Made by a program: the position numbers and the translations under genes. A DNA stretch of 64,000 nt. Origin: Zizania palustris (Eukaryota; Streptophyta; Magnoliopsida; Poales; Poaceae). Under the pieces are notes generated by a model. The model worked only from the letters and a program-made list of their open reading frames with translations. It made no database searches and was not told where the DNA came from. Numbering within the stretch: the first letter of the stretch is position 1; each line of letters starts with the position of its first letter. The DNA lies in the NCBI GenBank assembly GCA_019279435.1, contig JAAALK010000079.1:110544664-110608663 (forward strand), read 5' to 3'. Shown here piece by piece: positions 10,152-22,386 of the stretch.

Positions 10152-13100
10152 TGTCGCGCCCCGATTTAATAAATCAGTACTTTTATTGAAATTCCATAGA
10201 AAATCAATAAAAACAAGACGTTCATCATGCAACCACGTACAATACGAGCAATCATTCATGGTTCGTAGACGCATTAGTACAAAAGTGAATAAAGGTGAAG
10301 AGAAACTAATAAATCAAAGGGTCCTAGATGAACGCCTCCTTCCAGTCTCGCCTTGACTGGGTCGCTACTCCAGACCTTCATCCTCCTCGTAGTAGATGGG
10401 CTCTGGTGGTGTAAGTCAATGGGGGTGAGTACAAACGTACTCAGCAAGCCACCGAATGCAAATATAATGCAGAGTAATAACAAAGGAGATAGTGGCTAAT
10501 TTTGCGGAAAAGCATAATTGTAAAGAATTAAATGTGATCAATTTATTAGTACTGAAATGTAAAAATGTGTATGCATCATCATCTTCTAACTCGAGGGGTA
10601 CAGTCAGCCCCACCTCGCTCAACAGTCCTTACATGCCATGAATAACTCAACCATTCACACAATAGTAAACTAACTGCGAGTAGTCACAGAACCCGCCCTT
10701 GACCGTGGGCTCGGCTTTTCGAAAAGATTAAATTACTCTGATCAGAGATGTACCACTGTACCCACAAGGCACGCACTCACCACTTACACCTAAGTGTAAC
10801 GAGATGACCCATTCCACGGGAACTCGTGCCAAAACCTTCCATATGGTTCGCCTCGACTCAACAGCACTCTCTTATAGGTTTCATATGGTGCCCCGATGCG
10901 TCGGTGCCTCACCATACCGCCCCTTGAGCCTCGTCGGTACAAGGCGCCCTGAGGGCTAGCCCCTTGCCCCCTCCACTATGGTGTAGAGAGTCGGATTATC
11001 CCATACTTCTAGTTAGGACTTACCCATTAGACTTTGTGGTTGGTACGGAAGTGCTTTGCAACAGATCCCGCAGACCGGTCCTTATAGTGCCCCGGGTGCG
11101 ACCAACCAATGTCCTAGCTTGCATCCGGAACCCACCATACTTATAACATAGCCAATTCCAACAGAGTCCAGAGACGAGAATAACGGGGAAATTCATATAA
11201 CAGAATCCAGCTATCTACGACTCATTCTTTTCATCCTACAGCAGTTGTGCCGGTACATTGGGCACTAGCTAATATTTTTATATTAGAGTGACAAGGAGTT
11301 AAGGCTCAATAAGCATGGCTTGGGTTTTCACACAAGGACAGATATCTAATAAATATAAGTGTAGGGCTTGATATTTGACTAATGCAATATTATCCTATGT
11401 GTTATAGCGATAATTTATTAAAACATGGGCTCAATGATGATCAACTGTTTCCACAGGGGTGGTCGATGACTTGCCTTGCTCAGCAAAGGGTGAAGGTGGA
11501 ACATCGGGATAGAACTCCGGCTCCTCGATGAACTCGTAGTCTTCTCGATACGGAAAAGTAAACAATACATTCAATAAAGCATCACAAAACATAAGCATAC
11601 AAGTTTTATGATTTAAATATGTGAATTGAGCTTTCTTGTACTGAAGTTATATTAATAATATCAAAGGTTACAGTTTTTGGGGTTTTTCCTAATTTATTTC
11701 ATGAATTATTAATTTATCCCTAAGGGGTTTTTATTTATTTAATTCATAAGATTATTTTATGCTAAAGTAACATACTGTTTTTATGGCATTAATATGTAGC
11801 GAATAAAATGTTGAATTTAACAAAATTGGAATGGTGAAATTTGGAGTTAAAATGAGCAAGTTGTGAATTTTCAAAGTTTAAACAATTTCTGGAATTTTAT
11901 TTAAACTGGAAAAGGGCTCTGGTCCACGGTGAGCCAGGCTCACAGTGGTCCTCGGCACTGTGCGCGTGGACCGACTGATCCAGATCCGTCGGATCCAGAT
12001 CCGGCGGCCAGATGTGAGGCGAGATCGTTTAAATGAAAATGGACGGCCAGGATTAAATCGCGCGAACCGGTATGACGTGGACGCACGAGATCACTCCGGG
12101 GGTTTAAGTTTTAATCAATGGTCCAGATTAAAAGGTACTGGTTCGGTGGGATCCGAGGGCCCAGATTAGATCCCCTCAGGATCTAATTTGCACCGCACAG
12201 ATGCAATCGCACGGCTCAGATGCCGTCCGGCACGGCACGAGTGAAGGGTCAAGTACCCCCTTCGTTCTCGGCTCCGACGGCGCAACGGCGAGGAATTCCG
12301 GCGCCGGCGAGGGTTCCCTCGCAAAGCTAAGGCCTAAAATGGAAAGGGGGGATCATGGGGAGTGTGGTCATACCGACGGTGGTGGCGGCGGTGAGCTGAC
12401 GGCGGCCGGCATCGAAGAGGGGTGATGGAGTTCCTCGGGTTCATCGGCGGCGAGGCGATGAGGCGGTCCTTTTGACCAACGGAGGTGTGGTCGAGGACGG
12501 GCGGGTCTCTGTGGTCACGTAGGTGTCGACGGCGAGGGCAGCGGTGGCTTTGATCGCCGGCGAGCGGTGGCTGGAGGCGGAGCAGAGCTAAAGGCCGAAA
12601 ACCTTGTGGCAGTGCTCCCGAAAGCGATGGCTGGCGCTAAGGAGGTGTGGGCAGATGGCGGCGACCGGATGGGTATATATAGGGGGTCGTTGGGGTGGTT
12701 ATGGCAAGGTAATCAGAGAAAACCCGAAGGATTTCTTCCCATCTCCGGCGAGGTTTCCAAACCTTCGGATCCACTGCCATATTCATGAATCCGTGTGGGC
12801 TATGGACGGAATGGAGTCGCCGGTGTTCGGGGGAATCGAATCCGCGACTGGATCGGTGGGAACGGGCGGCCGGCGGCGGGATTTGGCAAGGGGGGTCGTC
12901 GGAAGGAAAGGTGGCGATCCCCTTACATCGGAGACGATGGATCTGACGGGTGGCCCCCACCTGTCAGTGGCCGAGCGCAAAGCCAACAGCGCCGACAGGC
13001 GGGCCACGCTGGTCAGAGGGCGAAAGCGGCCGCATGAGACTGACGGGTGGGCCGGTGGAGCATGGGCACGGGGAGGAGAGAGGGGGAACACGCCGACAGG

Positions 13101-13449
13101 CGGGCCCCACTGATCGGTGTCAAGCGGTTGGACTGGGCCGGGCTCGGGCTACTTTGGGGGTTGAGGCCCATTAGGGTTTATAAATGTTTTCTGTTTTAAA
13201 ATAATTGCAGTAATTCCTATATTTGATTAAGGGTCGAATCACTATTGATAAAAATTTGTAAAAAATACTAAAATTATGTTTTGGCCTCTAGTTTATCTCA
13301 TAAAATTTTCAGGTCCAAATTTTGAATATTTATCTTTGTTTGGCTTTAATAGGGCTCTTTAAGGGTTTTTCTTTAATTATAAATTCCAGAAATTCCTTTA
13401 ATATTATTTTTCTTTTATTTTATTTCCTTTTTAATTCTGGGGTGTTACA
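10152..13449 (-). repeat. 3' LTR of the Tekay element
   Basis: This 3298-bp LTR aligns end to end with 19098-22381. On the minus strand its order is TGTAACACC start, GC-rich U3, TATATATA near 12674-12681, then an AT-rich part and a GC-moderate tail. The short open frames in its GC-rich part are not genes: they recur in the other LTR with indels. It has 17 bp (12956-12972) that are absent from the other LTR, a gap flanked by GTGGCC repeats. Confidence 0.93.
11929..11943. other. LTR palindrome GTGAGCCAGGCTCAC, copy 1
   Basis: Seven-base arms flank a single central base. The motif is kept in all four Tekay LTRs of the window. Confidence 0.75.
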
Positions 13450-13464
13450 ATCCTATCCCCCTTA
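13450..13464 (-). other. Polypurine tract of the Tekay element
   Basis: On the minus strand, TAAGGGGGATAGGAT abuts the 3' LTR start TGTAACACC. Confidence 0.85.
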
Positions 13465-13469
13465 CAGAG

Positions 13470-14785
13470 AATCTCGTCCTCGAGATTCGGATCAATCCTC
13501 GAATAGCTCAGGATGCTGTGCCTTGAGTTCCTCCTCTTTTCCCATGTAGCTTCCTCTACGGGATGATTGCTCCACTGCACTTTACAGAAGCGGATGACAC
13601 GACTTCTGTGATCCTTTCTTTTACTTCCAATATCTTAACGGGCTTTTCCACATAGGTCAGATCCTCTTGAACATCCAACTGTTGCAGGTCCACTTGCTCT
13701 GATGGGACGCGAAGGCACTTCTTCAGTTGGGACACATGAAACACATCATGCACTCTGGTCAATGAGGGTGGCAGTTCCAACTGATAGGCAACTTCGCCTT
13801 GGCGTCGAATAATGGGAAATGGTCCAACATATCGGGGGGCCAACTTTCCTCTCATGTTAAACCATTGGGTGCCGCGGAGAGGCATAACTCGAAGATAGAC
13901 ATGGTCTCCCTCTTCAAAGGCTAGGTCTCGGCGTCGATTGTCTGCGTAGCTCTTCTTTCGTGATTGGGCTGTCTTGAGCCGGTCTCTGATAATCCGTACC
14001 TTCTCTTCGGCTTCCCGAAGGATGTCTGTTCCAAATACTTGGGATTCACCGGTTTGATCCCAGAGTAGAGGCGTCCTACACTTACGTCCATATAGGGCTT
14101 CGAACGGGGACATCTAGAGGTTAGCTTGATAATTGTTGTTGTACGAAAACTCGGCGTACGGTAAACTCTTGTCCCAAGTTGCTCCAAAATCCAAGACGCA
14201 TGCCCGTAGCATATCCTCTAATATCTAATTCACTCTTTTAGTTTGTCCATCTGTGTGAGGGTGGTAGGCAGTGCTGAAGTTCAGTCTCGTTCCCATCTCT
14301 TCTTGAAGGTTTTTCCAGAAACGAGAGGTAAACTGACTTCCTCTATCCGACACTATCTTCTTGGGCACTCCATGAAGACAAACAATGCGGGCCATGTACA
14401 ACTCTGCGAGCTTAGGGCCACTGAAGGTCGTCTTAACGGCTATGAAGTGTGCTACTTTCGTAAGCCGGTCAATGATTACCCAAATAGAATCATACCCAAG
14501 CTGGGTCTGTGGGAGTCCGGTGATGAAATCCATACCGATCTCTTCGCATTTCCATTCAGGCACTTTAAGTGACTGTAACAGTCTTGCAGGTCTCTGATGT
14601 TCTGCTTTTACTCTTCTGCAGGTGTCACATTCCGCGACGAACTGAGCAATCTCTGTCTTCATGCTAACCCACCAATAACGTTCCTTTAGGTCCTGGTACA
14701 TCTTGGTACTTCCGGGATGAATGGAGTATAAAGTATCATGGGCTTCTCTTAGGATAAGGGTCTTTATCCCCGGTTTATCCGGCAC
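13470..14785 (-). pseudogene. Integrase and chromodomain of the Tekay element
   Basis: This is the C-terminal part of the polyprotein. The zinc-binding segment has His residues in HDTLYSIH and the CDTC pair. The core keeps GMDFITGLP and SDRGSQF, but the third catalytic residue in TDGQTKRVN (14237-14239) is Lys where Glu is expected, and a TAG follows at 14225-14227. Downstream, MSPFEALYGRKCRTP and the GPFPIIRRQGEVAYQLELP (GPF/Y) module are clear (14113-13700). A chromodomain begins at PVKILEVKERI and continues in other frames through two frameshifts to about 13480. Chromodomains are thought to steer integration toward heterochromatin. This copy cannot encode active integrase. Confidence 0.9.
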
Positions 14786-14827
14786 ACATATCCGGGTTCC
14801 AAACCATACGGTGCCATTCTCGTCTTT

Positions 14828-16770
14828 TTAGAATCCTGGGGCTTTTCCTTGTCTCATGTTCTTCTTAATGGCGGCTATATCCGGATCTTCTAATTGAGCT
14901 TCTCGGATCTGTTCGAATAAGACGGGTTGAGTCTCCAAGGTGGCTAGGTATGCTCCGGTGGTCAACCCGAGATTCAATTTTTCCATCTCTTTATACAACA
15001 AGGGCGCGTGATCCTGAATCATGATGGCGGTGCAATATCCTTTACGACTTAATGCATCAGCTACCACATTGGCTTTTTTGAGGTGGTAGTGAATACCTAG
15101 GTCGTAGTCCTTTATTAATTCCAACCATCGCCTTTGCCTCAGATTGAGGTCTGGCTGCGTGAAGATGTACTTCAAACTCTTGTGATCCGTAAAGATTTCG
15201 CAGCGGTTTCCGACCAAATAATGCCTCCAAATCTTAAGGGCGTGCACCACTGTGGCCAATTCCAAGTCATGTGTCGGGTAGTTCAACTCATGAGGTCTCA
15301 ACTGACGAGAGGCGTATGAAATCACCTTCCCGTCTTGCATGAGAACATATCCCAATCCTTGGCGAGATGCGTCACAATAAACATGGAAATCCTTCCTGAT
15401 ATCTGGTAGGGTCAGTATGGGTGCAGACACCAGCCGGGTCTTGAGGGTGCGGAAACTTTCCTCGCATTCGGGAGTCCATTCAAACTTCTCTCCCTTTTGT
15501 AATAACTTGGTCATAGGCTTGGCTATCTTGGAAAAATTCTCGATAAACCTCTGATAATACCCGGCCAAACCCAGAAAGCTTCGTATTTCTGATACATTTG
15601 TGGGTGGCAGCCAATCCGTAACTACTTCCACGGTGGCTGGGTCTATTGCGATACCTTGCGCAGAGATGATGTGTCCAAGGAACTTTACTTCTGCCGTCCA
15701 AAATTTACACTTGCTGTACTTGGCATACAACTGGTGTTCCCTTAGCTTGCCTAAGGTTAACCGGAGATGAGTCTCATGCTCTTTCTGATCCTTGGAATAA
15801 ATTAGGATGTCGTCTATAAAGACCACGATGAATTTGTCCAAATACTCCATGAACACCTTATTCATAATGTTCATAAAGAAAGCAGGGGCGTTGGTCAATC
15901 CAAAGGACATAACGGTACACTCATATAATCCATAACGGGTGGTGAAAGCCGTCTTGGGTATATCCTCTTCTCGAATCCTTAGCTGATGGTATCCGGATCT
16001 CAAGTCAATCTTGGAAAATACCGTAGCTCCTTTCAGCTGGTCAAAAAGATCATCGATCCTGGGTAACGGGTACTTGTTCTTGATGGTCACCTCATTCAAG
16101 GCGCGGTAATCCACACACATACACTTATCCTTGTCTTCTTTCTTCTCGACGAAGATGACAGGGGGCACCCCACGGAGATGTGCTAGGTCTGATATAGCCT
16201 TTCTTCTCAAGATCTTCCAACTACAGCTTCATCTCAGCTAGCTCATTGGCGGCCATCCGGTATGGTCGCTTGTAAATGGGGGTGGTCCCGGGCAACAAAT
16301 CAATCCGGAACTCGATGTCCCTCTTGGGTGGCATCCCTAGTAAATACTCCGGAAATACGTCTGGGTACTCACAGACTATTGGTATCTCTTTCAAGGTAAT
16401 CTGATGCAGTCTTGGTCTTCCGAACTTCAGGCTTGGCATCTGAAATGTGACGGTAGTCCCTTCTTCACTGGTCACAGTCACTTGTCTTAGGGCACATCTT
16501 TTCACTCGGTGTTTATTCAGCCAATCCATTCCTAGAATGAGATCCAATCCTTGGCATTCTATTAGGATGGGGTCGGCCCAGAATATTGTGCCTTGGATAT
16601 CTACCCATACCCTTGGACTATAAGAATGGGCGAGAGTTTGTTTGCCAGGGGTGGCTATTAATACGGGTCTGGGTAGTTAACTTATGTCCAGGTCATTTTT
16701 TCCACAAAAGTCGTTGATGTAAAAGAGTGCGTAGCTCCAGTGTCAAATAAAACGACTGCAAGGGCTGAAT
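14828..16770 (-). pseudogene. Protease, RT and RNase H of the Tekay element
   Basis: A retropepsin motif LFDTGATHSF lies at about 16744 in the gag frame. The next stretch (16547-16221, MDLILGMDWL onward) is in another frame, and RT resumes at 16210, so two frameshifts separate them. RT is uninterrupted for 460 residues with VDYRALNEVT, LRSGYHQLR, MSFGLTNAP and the catalytic VVFIDDILIYS, followed by RNase H (YCDASRQGLGYVL, TDHKSLKY, ADALSRK). The frame ends at 14828 just before the integrase segment. RT copies element RNA into cDNA and RNase H removes the template. The RT itself looks intact but has no usable start in this copy. Confidence 0.9.
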
Positions 16771-16829
16771 GTACCATGAACTTACCCATGACAATCTCTG
16801 GTGCGGCCTGGTCTTCTTCAGCAGTGACG

Positions 16830-17965
16830 TGGTTGACGCGGGCACGGATGGCGGGGTTCACTGCAACTCCTTGAGCACGCTTGGGATGAGGGCACTGACT
16901 AGAGTAATGCCCCTCCTAGCGGCAGTTAAAACATACCACGGGCTTGCCGTGCTTGTCGCGCAGAACCTCTGTCTTCTTTGCTGGGGCGGATGGTGCGGCA
17001 GGTGCGGTGGGAGCGGGGCGAGGCTGTCCGGCTCCAGCGTTGGCGGCGGGTGGCGCCGGACGATACATTGGGCGAGGGTGGTATTGTGGCGCCGGTGGAG
17101 GAGGGGTGAAGCGAGGCCTCTGTGCCATGCCTTGGTTCTGCCTGAAGGCAATCATCCTCTTTTTCTTCAGGTCGACCTTGTTCTGTTGGGTCTCCTGAAT
17201 GATAGCTTTATTCACCAGCTTTTGAAAGCTGGTATAATCTCCAGAGATGAGTTGAAGGGACAACTCATCCTTCAGTCCCCGAAGGAACTTGGACTGCCTG
17301 GCCGTGTCGGTACGGACCTCCTCAGGTGCATACGTGTCCAACTTGTTGAATTCGTGCAGGTATTCAGTTACGGACCTGCTCCCCTACTGTAGGTCCCGGA
17401 ACTCCTGCTGCTTCTGTGCAATGATGCTGTCGGGGATATGAGCGGCACGGAAGGCATCCGAGAACTCCGCCCAAGTATGGATGTGTCCCTCAGGCAGGGT
17501 CTCGCGTAGGTTGTCCCACCATTCTGCGGCGGGACCCTGGAGCTACTGGGCGGCGAAAACCACCTTTTCTTGCTCAGTGCTGGTCAGCAGGTCTAGCTTC
17601 TTTGCGATAGTCCTCAACCAATCCCCAGCCTCCATGGGGTTGGTTGTGATTGAAAAGGTTGGTGGGCAGACTCGGAGGAATTCCGAGAGTTGGGAGGCGG
17701 GAGCGGGAGCTGGAGTGGTGGGGCGTGGCAGCTCGGGCTGTTGGTGAAGGCGAAAGAAGTAAGCCTGTTGCTCTTGCATCTGCTGCTACTGTTGTTGCAT
17801 CTGGTTTAACAGTGCAGCGACCCACTGTTTCTTAGTGGCCATCATTTCAGCCACCGTGGGGTGGTTGGTGACTGGGGCTTGCCTCTGCCCAGTTGCTCCC
17901 CACTGTGGTAAGTTACCGTTTTCTCCTCCGTTCTGGGGAGCGTCAAAGCCTTGAGTGTTGGTCAT
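16830..17965 (-). pseudogene. gag of the Tekay element
   Basis: The start was chosen at 17965 (MTNTQGFDAP). A Gln-rich segment precedes the capsid core, with FLRVCPPTFSITTNPMEAGDWL, AAEWWDNLRETLPE and EFNKLDTYAPEEVRTD. A Pro/Ala-rich linker leads to one CCHC knuckle (CFNC...GHYSSQC, about 16925-16880). The frame is open except for several TAG codons (near 17790, 17545, 17385 and 16917), all explicable as CAG changed to TAG. Protease follows without a break in frame. Gag would form the virus-like particle and bind element RNA. It is defective here. Confidence 0.88.
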
Positions 17966-18147
17966 CCTGGGGTTTCCAAAATAAACAACATCTTCTTAGG
18001 GGAAACAAATGCTAAGCTTTATTTCAAAAGGGTCGTTCTCGCGATTACATTTATTGTCTTTTATTTAATTTTTCACTCATGCCTTATATTTGACATGAAT
18101 GGCAATACAAACAACTAAAAGAAAACAATCAATCGTAAAAACTACGT

Positions 18148-18959
18148 CTATGGTAGCTCGGGGGATGACTCGACCACGGGCTCGACGGAAACAGTCGGGG
18201 TGGTGGAACTGGAGGGTCCGGCGGGTGGTGCACCGCGGGAAATCCTCTTGGGCCTCACGGTGGGGATCCGAAGCGATTTCCGCTTGCGCGACAGAAGGGG
18301 TGCGATCTCCTCGATATCCTTCTTCAGCTCCTTGAGCTGGTGACGTAGCTGGGTGTTGACCATGGCGCCTTGGCGTAGAAGCTCGTTCTGACGCCTCAAC
18401 TCTTCTACCTCGAGGGTCAGCTGGGGGTTCTACCGGACTTGTCGACGAAGCTCAGCATTCTCGCGGTTCAGGTTCTCCGAGGTATGGCAGTAGAAGTTGA
18501 TGGTGTCGTGCTGGCTGTCTGCGTCGAGGACGGCCTCTGTGTGAAGGTTGTCCATGGCCTCCATAAGCCTCATGGTGCGGGCGATGGCGGAGTTTCTCTG
18601 GGTGAGGGGGCTGATGTAGATGCTGCGGTGACTCCCTGGGTGCGCATGGGCATGAAGTGGTAGATGGTGTCGTGGAGGTGGCAGTCATAGACCAGACGAA
18701 GCTCGGCGAGGGCCTGGAGTGCAGCGCGCTGGCTGGCCACCACGAACGAGGGTCCTCCGACTCCATGGGTGTAGAAGGGAGGCTGTGTGGGGGAGGAGTG
18801 GATGACAACCGTGACCTCGCAGTAGCTCTCGCTCGCATCGTGGAAGATCCCGTCGAACGCGGGCTCATGGGAGAATCCCAAGAAGTCGACGAGCACGCGA
18901 AGCTCGCGGATGAATCCGGCCTCATCGCGAAGAGTCCCGCTCATGTTATGGACCGGCAT
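18148..18959 (-). pseudogene. Extra ORF upstream of gag (ORF0-like) in the Tekay element
   Basis: An additional reading frame lies between the primer binding site and gag, in gag orientation. The first about 115 residues (MPVHNMSGTLRDEAGFIRELRV...) form a compact domain with FHDASESYCEVTVVI and RAALQALAELRLVYD, which I cannot assign to a family. A one-base frameshift near 18610 and a TAG near 18432 break it. The rest (to 18148) is Leu/Glu/Arg-rich and coiled-coil-like (NAELRRQVR, QLKELKKDIEE), with a basic RKRKSLRI patch and a Ser/Thr/Pro tail. About 180 bp separate it from gag. Extra ORFs before gag are known in some grass chromoviruses; the function is unknown. The frame is clearly coding-derived, because both breaks are single lesions in otherwise continuous protein-like sequence. 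Confidence 0.7.
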
Positions 18960-19080
18960 CTACAAAAGAGAGAAAATTTTTGTGAAAATCTCGGAAGATG
19001 AGAGGGTAAATAATTTTTGTAAGAAAATATAGTAAAGATAAGTCCTAAGGTCAGGTCTGTTTGGCTTCCTACAGTCAAGT

Positions 19081-19094
19081 CGGCTCTGATACCA
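19081..19094 (-). other. Primer binding site of the Tekay element
   Basis: On the minus strand, TGGTATCAGAGCCG lies 3 bases from the 5' LTR end and is complementary to initiator Met tRNA. Confidence 0.92.
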
Positions 19095-19097
19095 TCT

Positions 19098-22000
19098 TGT
19101 CACGCCCCGATTTAATAAATCAAGACTTTTATTGAAATTCCATAGAAAATCAATAAAAACAAGACGTTCATCATGCAACCACGTACAATACGAGCAATCA
19201 TTCATGGTTCGTAGACCGCATTAGTACAAAAGTGAATAAAGGTGAAGAGAAACTAGTAAATCAAAGGGTCCTAGATGAACGCCTCCTTCCAGTCTCGCCT
19301 TGACTGGGTCGCTACTCCAGACCTTCATCCTCCTCGTAGTAGATGGCCTCTGGTGGTGTAAGTCAACGGGGGTGAGTACAAACGTACTCAGCAAGCCACC
19401 AAATGCAAATATAATGCAGAGTAATAACAAAGGAGATAGTGCCTAATTTTGCGGAAAAGAATAATTGTAAAGCATTAAATGTAATCAATTTATTAGTACT
19501 GAAATGTAAACATGTGTATGCATCATCATCTTCTAACTCGAGCGGTACAGTCAGCCCCACCTTGCTCAATAGTCCTTACATGCCATGAATAACTCAACCA
19601 TTCACACGATAGTAAACTAACTCCGAGTAGTCACACAACCCGCCCTTGACCGTGGGCTCGGCTTTTCGAAAGGATTAAATTACTCTGATCAGAGATGTAC
19701 CATTGTACCCACAAGGCACGCACTCACCACTTACACCCAAGTGTAACGAGATGACCCATTCCACTGGAACTCGTGCCAAAAACCTTCCATATGGTTCGCC
19801 TCGACTCAACAGCACCCTCTTATAGGTTTCATATGGTGCCCCAACGCGTCAGTGCCTCACCATACCCCCCCTTGAGCCTCGTCGGTACAAGGTGCCCTTA
19901 GGGCTAGCCCCTTGCCCCCTCCACTATGGTGCAGAGAGTCGGATTGTCCCATACTTCTAGTTAGGACTTACCCATTAGACTTGTGGTTGGTACGGAAGTG
20001 CTTTGCAACAGATCCCACAGACCGGTCCTTATAGTGCCCCGGGTGCGACCAACCAATGCCCTAGCTTGCACCCGGAAACCACCATACTTATAACATAGCC
20101 AATTCCAACAGAGTCCAGAGACGAGAATAACGGGGAAATTCATATAACAGAATCCAGCTATCTACGACTCATTCTTTTCATCCTATAGCAGTTGTGCCGG
20201 TACATTGGGCACTATCTAATATTTATATATTAGAGTGACAAGGAGTTAAGGCTCAATAAGCATGGCTTGGGTTTTCACACAAGGACGGGGATCTAATAAA
20301 TATAAGTGTAGGGCTTGATATTTGACTAATGCAATATTATCCTATGTGTTATAGCGATAATTTATTAAAACATGGGCTCAATGATGATCAACAGTTTCCA
20401 CAGGGGTGGTCGATGACTTGCCTTGCTCAGCAAAGGGTGAAGGTGGAACATCGGGATAGAACTCCGGCTCCTCGACGAACTCGTAGTCTTCTCGATACGG
20501 AAAAGTAAACAATACATTCAATAAAGCATCACAAAACGTAAGCATACAAGTTTTATGATTTAAATATGTGAATTGAGCTTTCTTGTACTGAAGTTATATT
20601 AATAATATCAAAGGTTAAAGTTTTGGGGGTTTTTCCTAATTTATTTCATGAATTATTAATTTATCCCTAAGGGGTTTTTATTTATTTAATTCATAAGATT
20701 ATTTTATGCTAAAGTAACATACTGTTTTTATGGCATTAATATGTAGAGAATAAAATTCTGAATTTAACAAAATTGGAATGGTGAAATTTGGAGTTAAAAT
20801 GAGCAAGTTATGAATTTTCAAAGTTTAAACAATTTTCTGGAATTTTATTTAAATTGAAAAAGGGCTCTGGTCCACGGTGAGCCAGGCTCACAGTGGTCCT
20901 CGGCACTGTGCACGTGGACCGACTGATCCAGATCCGGTGGATCCAGATCCGGTGGCCAGATGTGAGGCGGGATCGTTTAAATGAAAATGGACAGCCAGGA
21001 TTAAATCGCGTGAGCCGGTATGACGTGGACGCACGAGATCACTCCGGGGGTTTAAGTTTTTATCGATGGTCCAGATTAAAAGGTACTGGTTCGGTGGGAT
21101 CTGAGGGCCCAGATTAGATCCCCTCAGGATCTAATCTGCACCGCACAGATGCAATCGCACGGCTCAAATGCCGTCTGACACAGCATGAGTGAAGGGGTCA
21201 ACTACCCCCTTCGTTCTCGGCTCCAGCAGCGCAACGGCGAGGAATTCCGGCGCCGGCGAGGGTTCCCTAGCAAAGCTAATGCCTAAAATAGAAAGGGGGG
21301 GTCATGGGGAGTGCGGTTGTACCGACGGTGGTGGCGGCGGTGAGCTGACGGCGACCGGCGTCGAAGAGGGGCGATGGAGTTCCTCGGGTTCGTCGGCGGC
21401 GAGGCGATGAGGCGGTCCTTTCGACCAATGGAGGCATGGCCGAGGACGGGTGGGTCTGTACGGTCACGTAGGTGGCGACGGCGAGGGTAGCGGCGGCTTT
21501 GATCGCTGGCGAGGGGTGGCTGGAGGCGGAGCAGAGCTAAAGGCTGAAAACCTTGCGGCAGTGCTCCCGAAAGCGATGGCTTGCACTAAGGAGGTGTGGG
21601 CAGAGGGCAGCGACCGGAGTGGTATATATAGGGGGTCGCTGGGTTGGTTATGGCAAGGTAATCGGAGGAAACCCGAAGGATTTCTTCCCATCTCTGGCGA
21701 GGTTTCCAAACCTTCGGATCCACTACCATATTCATGAATCCGCGTGGGCTATGGATGGAATGGAGTCGCCAGTGTTCGGGGGAATCGAATCCGGGACTGG
21801 ATCGGTGGGAACTGGCGGCCGGTGGCGGGATTTGGCAAGGGGGGTCGCCGGAAGGAAAGGGGGCGATCCCCTTCCATCGGAGGCGATGGATCTGACGGGT
21901 GGCCGAGCGCAAAGCCAACAGCGCCGACAGGCGGGCCACGCTGGTCAGAGGGCGAAAGCGGCCGCATGAGACTGATGGGTGGGACGACGGAGCATGGGCA

Positions 22001-22381
22001 CGGGGAGGAGAGAGGGGGAACGCGCCGACAGGCGGGCCCCACTGGTCGGTGTCAAGCGGTTGGACTGGGCTGGGCTCGGGCTACTTTGGGGGTAGAGGCC
22101 CATTAGGGTTTATAAATGTTTTCTGTTTTAAAATAATTGCAGTAATTCCTATATTTGATTAAGGGTCGAATCACTGTTGATAAAAATTTGCAAAAATTAT
22201 TAAAATTATGTTTTGGCCTCTAGTTTATCTCATAAAATTTTCAGGTCCAAATTTTGAATATTTATCTTTGTTTGGCTTTAATAGGGCTCTTTAAGGGTTT
22301 TTCTTTAATTATAAATTCCAAAAATTCCTTTAATATTATTTTTCTTTTATTTTATTTCCTTTTTAATTCTGGGGTGTTACA
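19098..22381 (-). repeat. 5' LTR of the Tekay element
   Basis: This 3284-bp partner of 10152-13449 has TATATATA at 21623-21630. Most differences are single bases. A 17-bp gap near 21900 lies between short GTGGCC repeats of the other copy. The LTR pair is clearly similar throughout, so the insertion is fairly young. Confidence 0.93.
20877..20891. other. LTR palindrome GTGAGCCAGGCTCAC, copy 2
   Basis: This is identical to the copy at 11929. Confidence 0.75.
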
Positions 22382-22386
22382 CACCC
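22382..22386. other. Target site duplication of the Tekay element
   Basis: CACCC matches 10147-10151 on the other side of the element. It places the insertion inside the SIRE1 3' LTR tail. Confidence 0.9.

Larger units (their letters stand above)
10152..22381 (-). mobile_element. Complete Tekay-type chromovirus (Ty3/Gypsy), nested in SIRE1 3' LTR
   Basis: A 12.2 kb element has two LTRs of about 3.3 kb, a 5-bp target duplication CACCC (10147-10151 and 22382-22386), an iMet-type primer binding site at the right-hand LTR, a polypurine tract at the left-hand LTR and gag-pol on the minus strand. Read on the minus strand the LTR begins TGTAACACCCC and ends GTGACA. RT precedes integrase, and a C-terminal chromodomain follows integrase, which defines a chromovirus. 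The long LTR and the extra ORF upstream of gag fit the Del/Tekay clade (RIRE3-like elements). All coding regions are broken. Confidence 0.93.

Noticed and set aside
12201..13174. Several overlapping GC-rich open frames on both strands
   Set aside because: They lie inside a Tekay LTR, recur at 21189-22106 with shifts and indels, show low-complexity Gly/Arg/Pro text and match no family.
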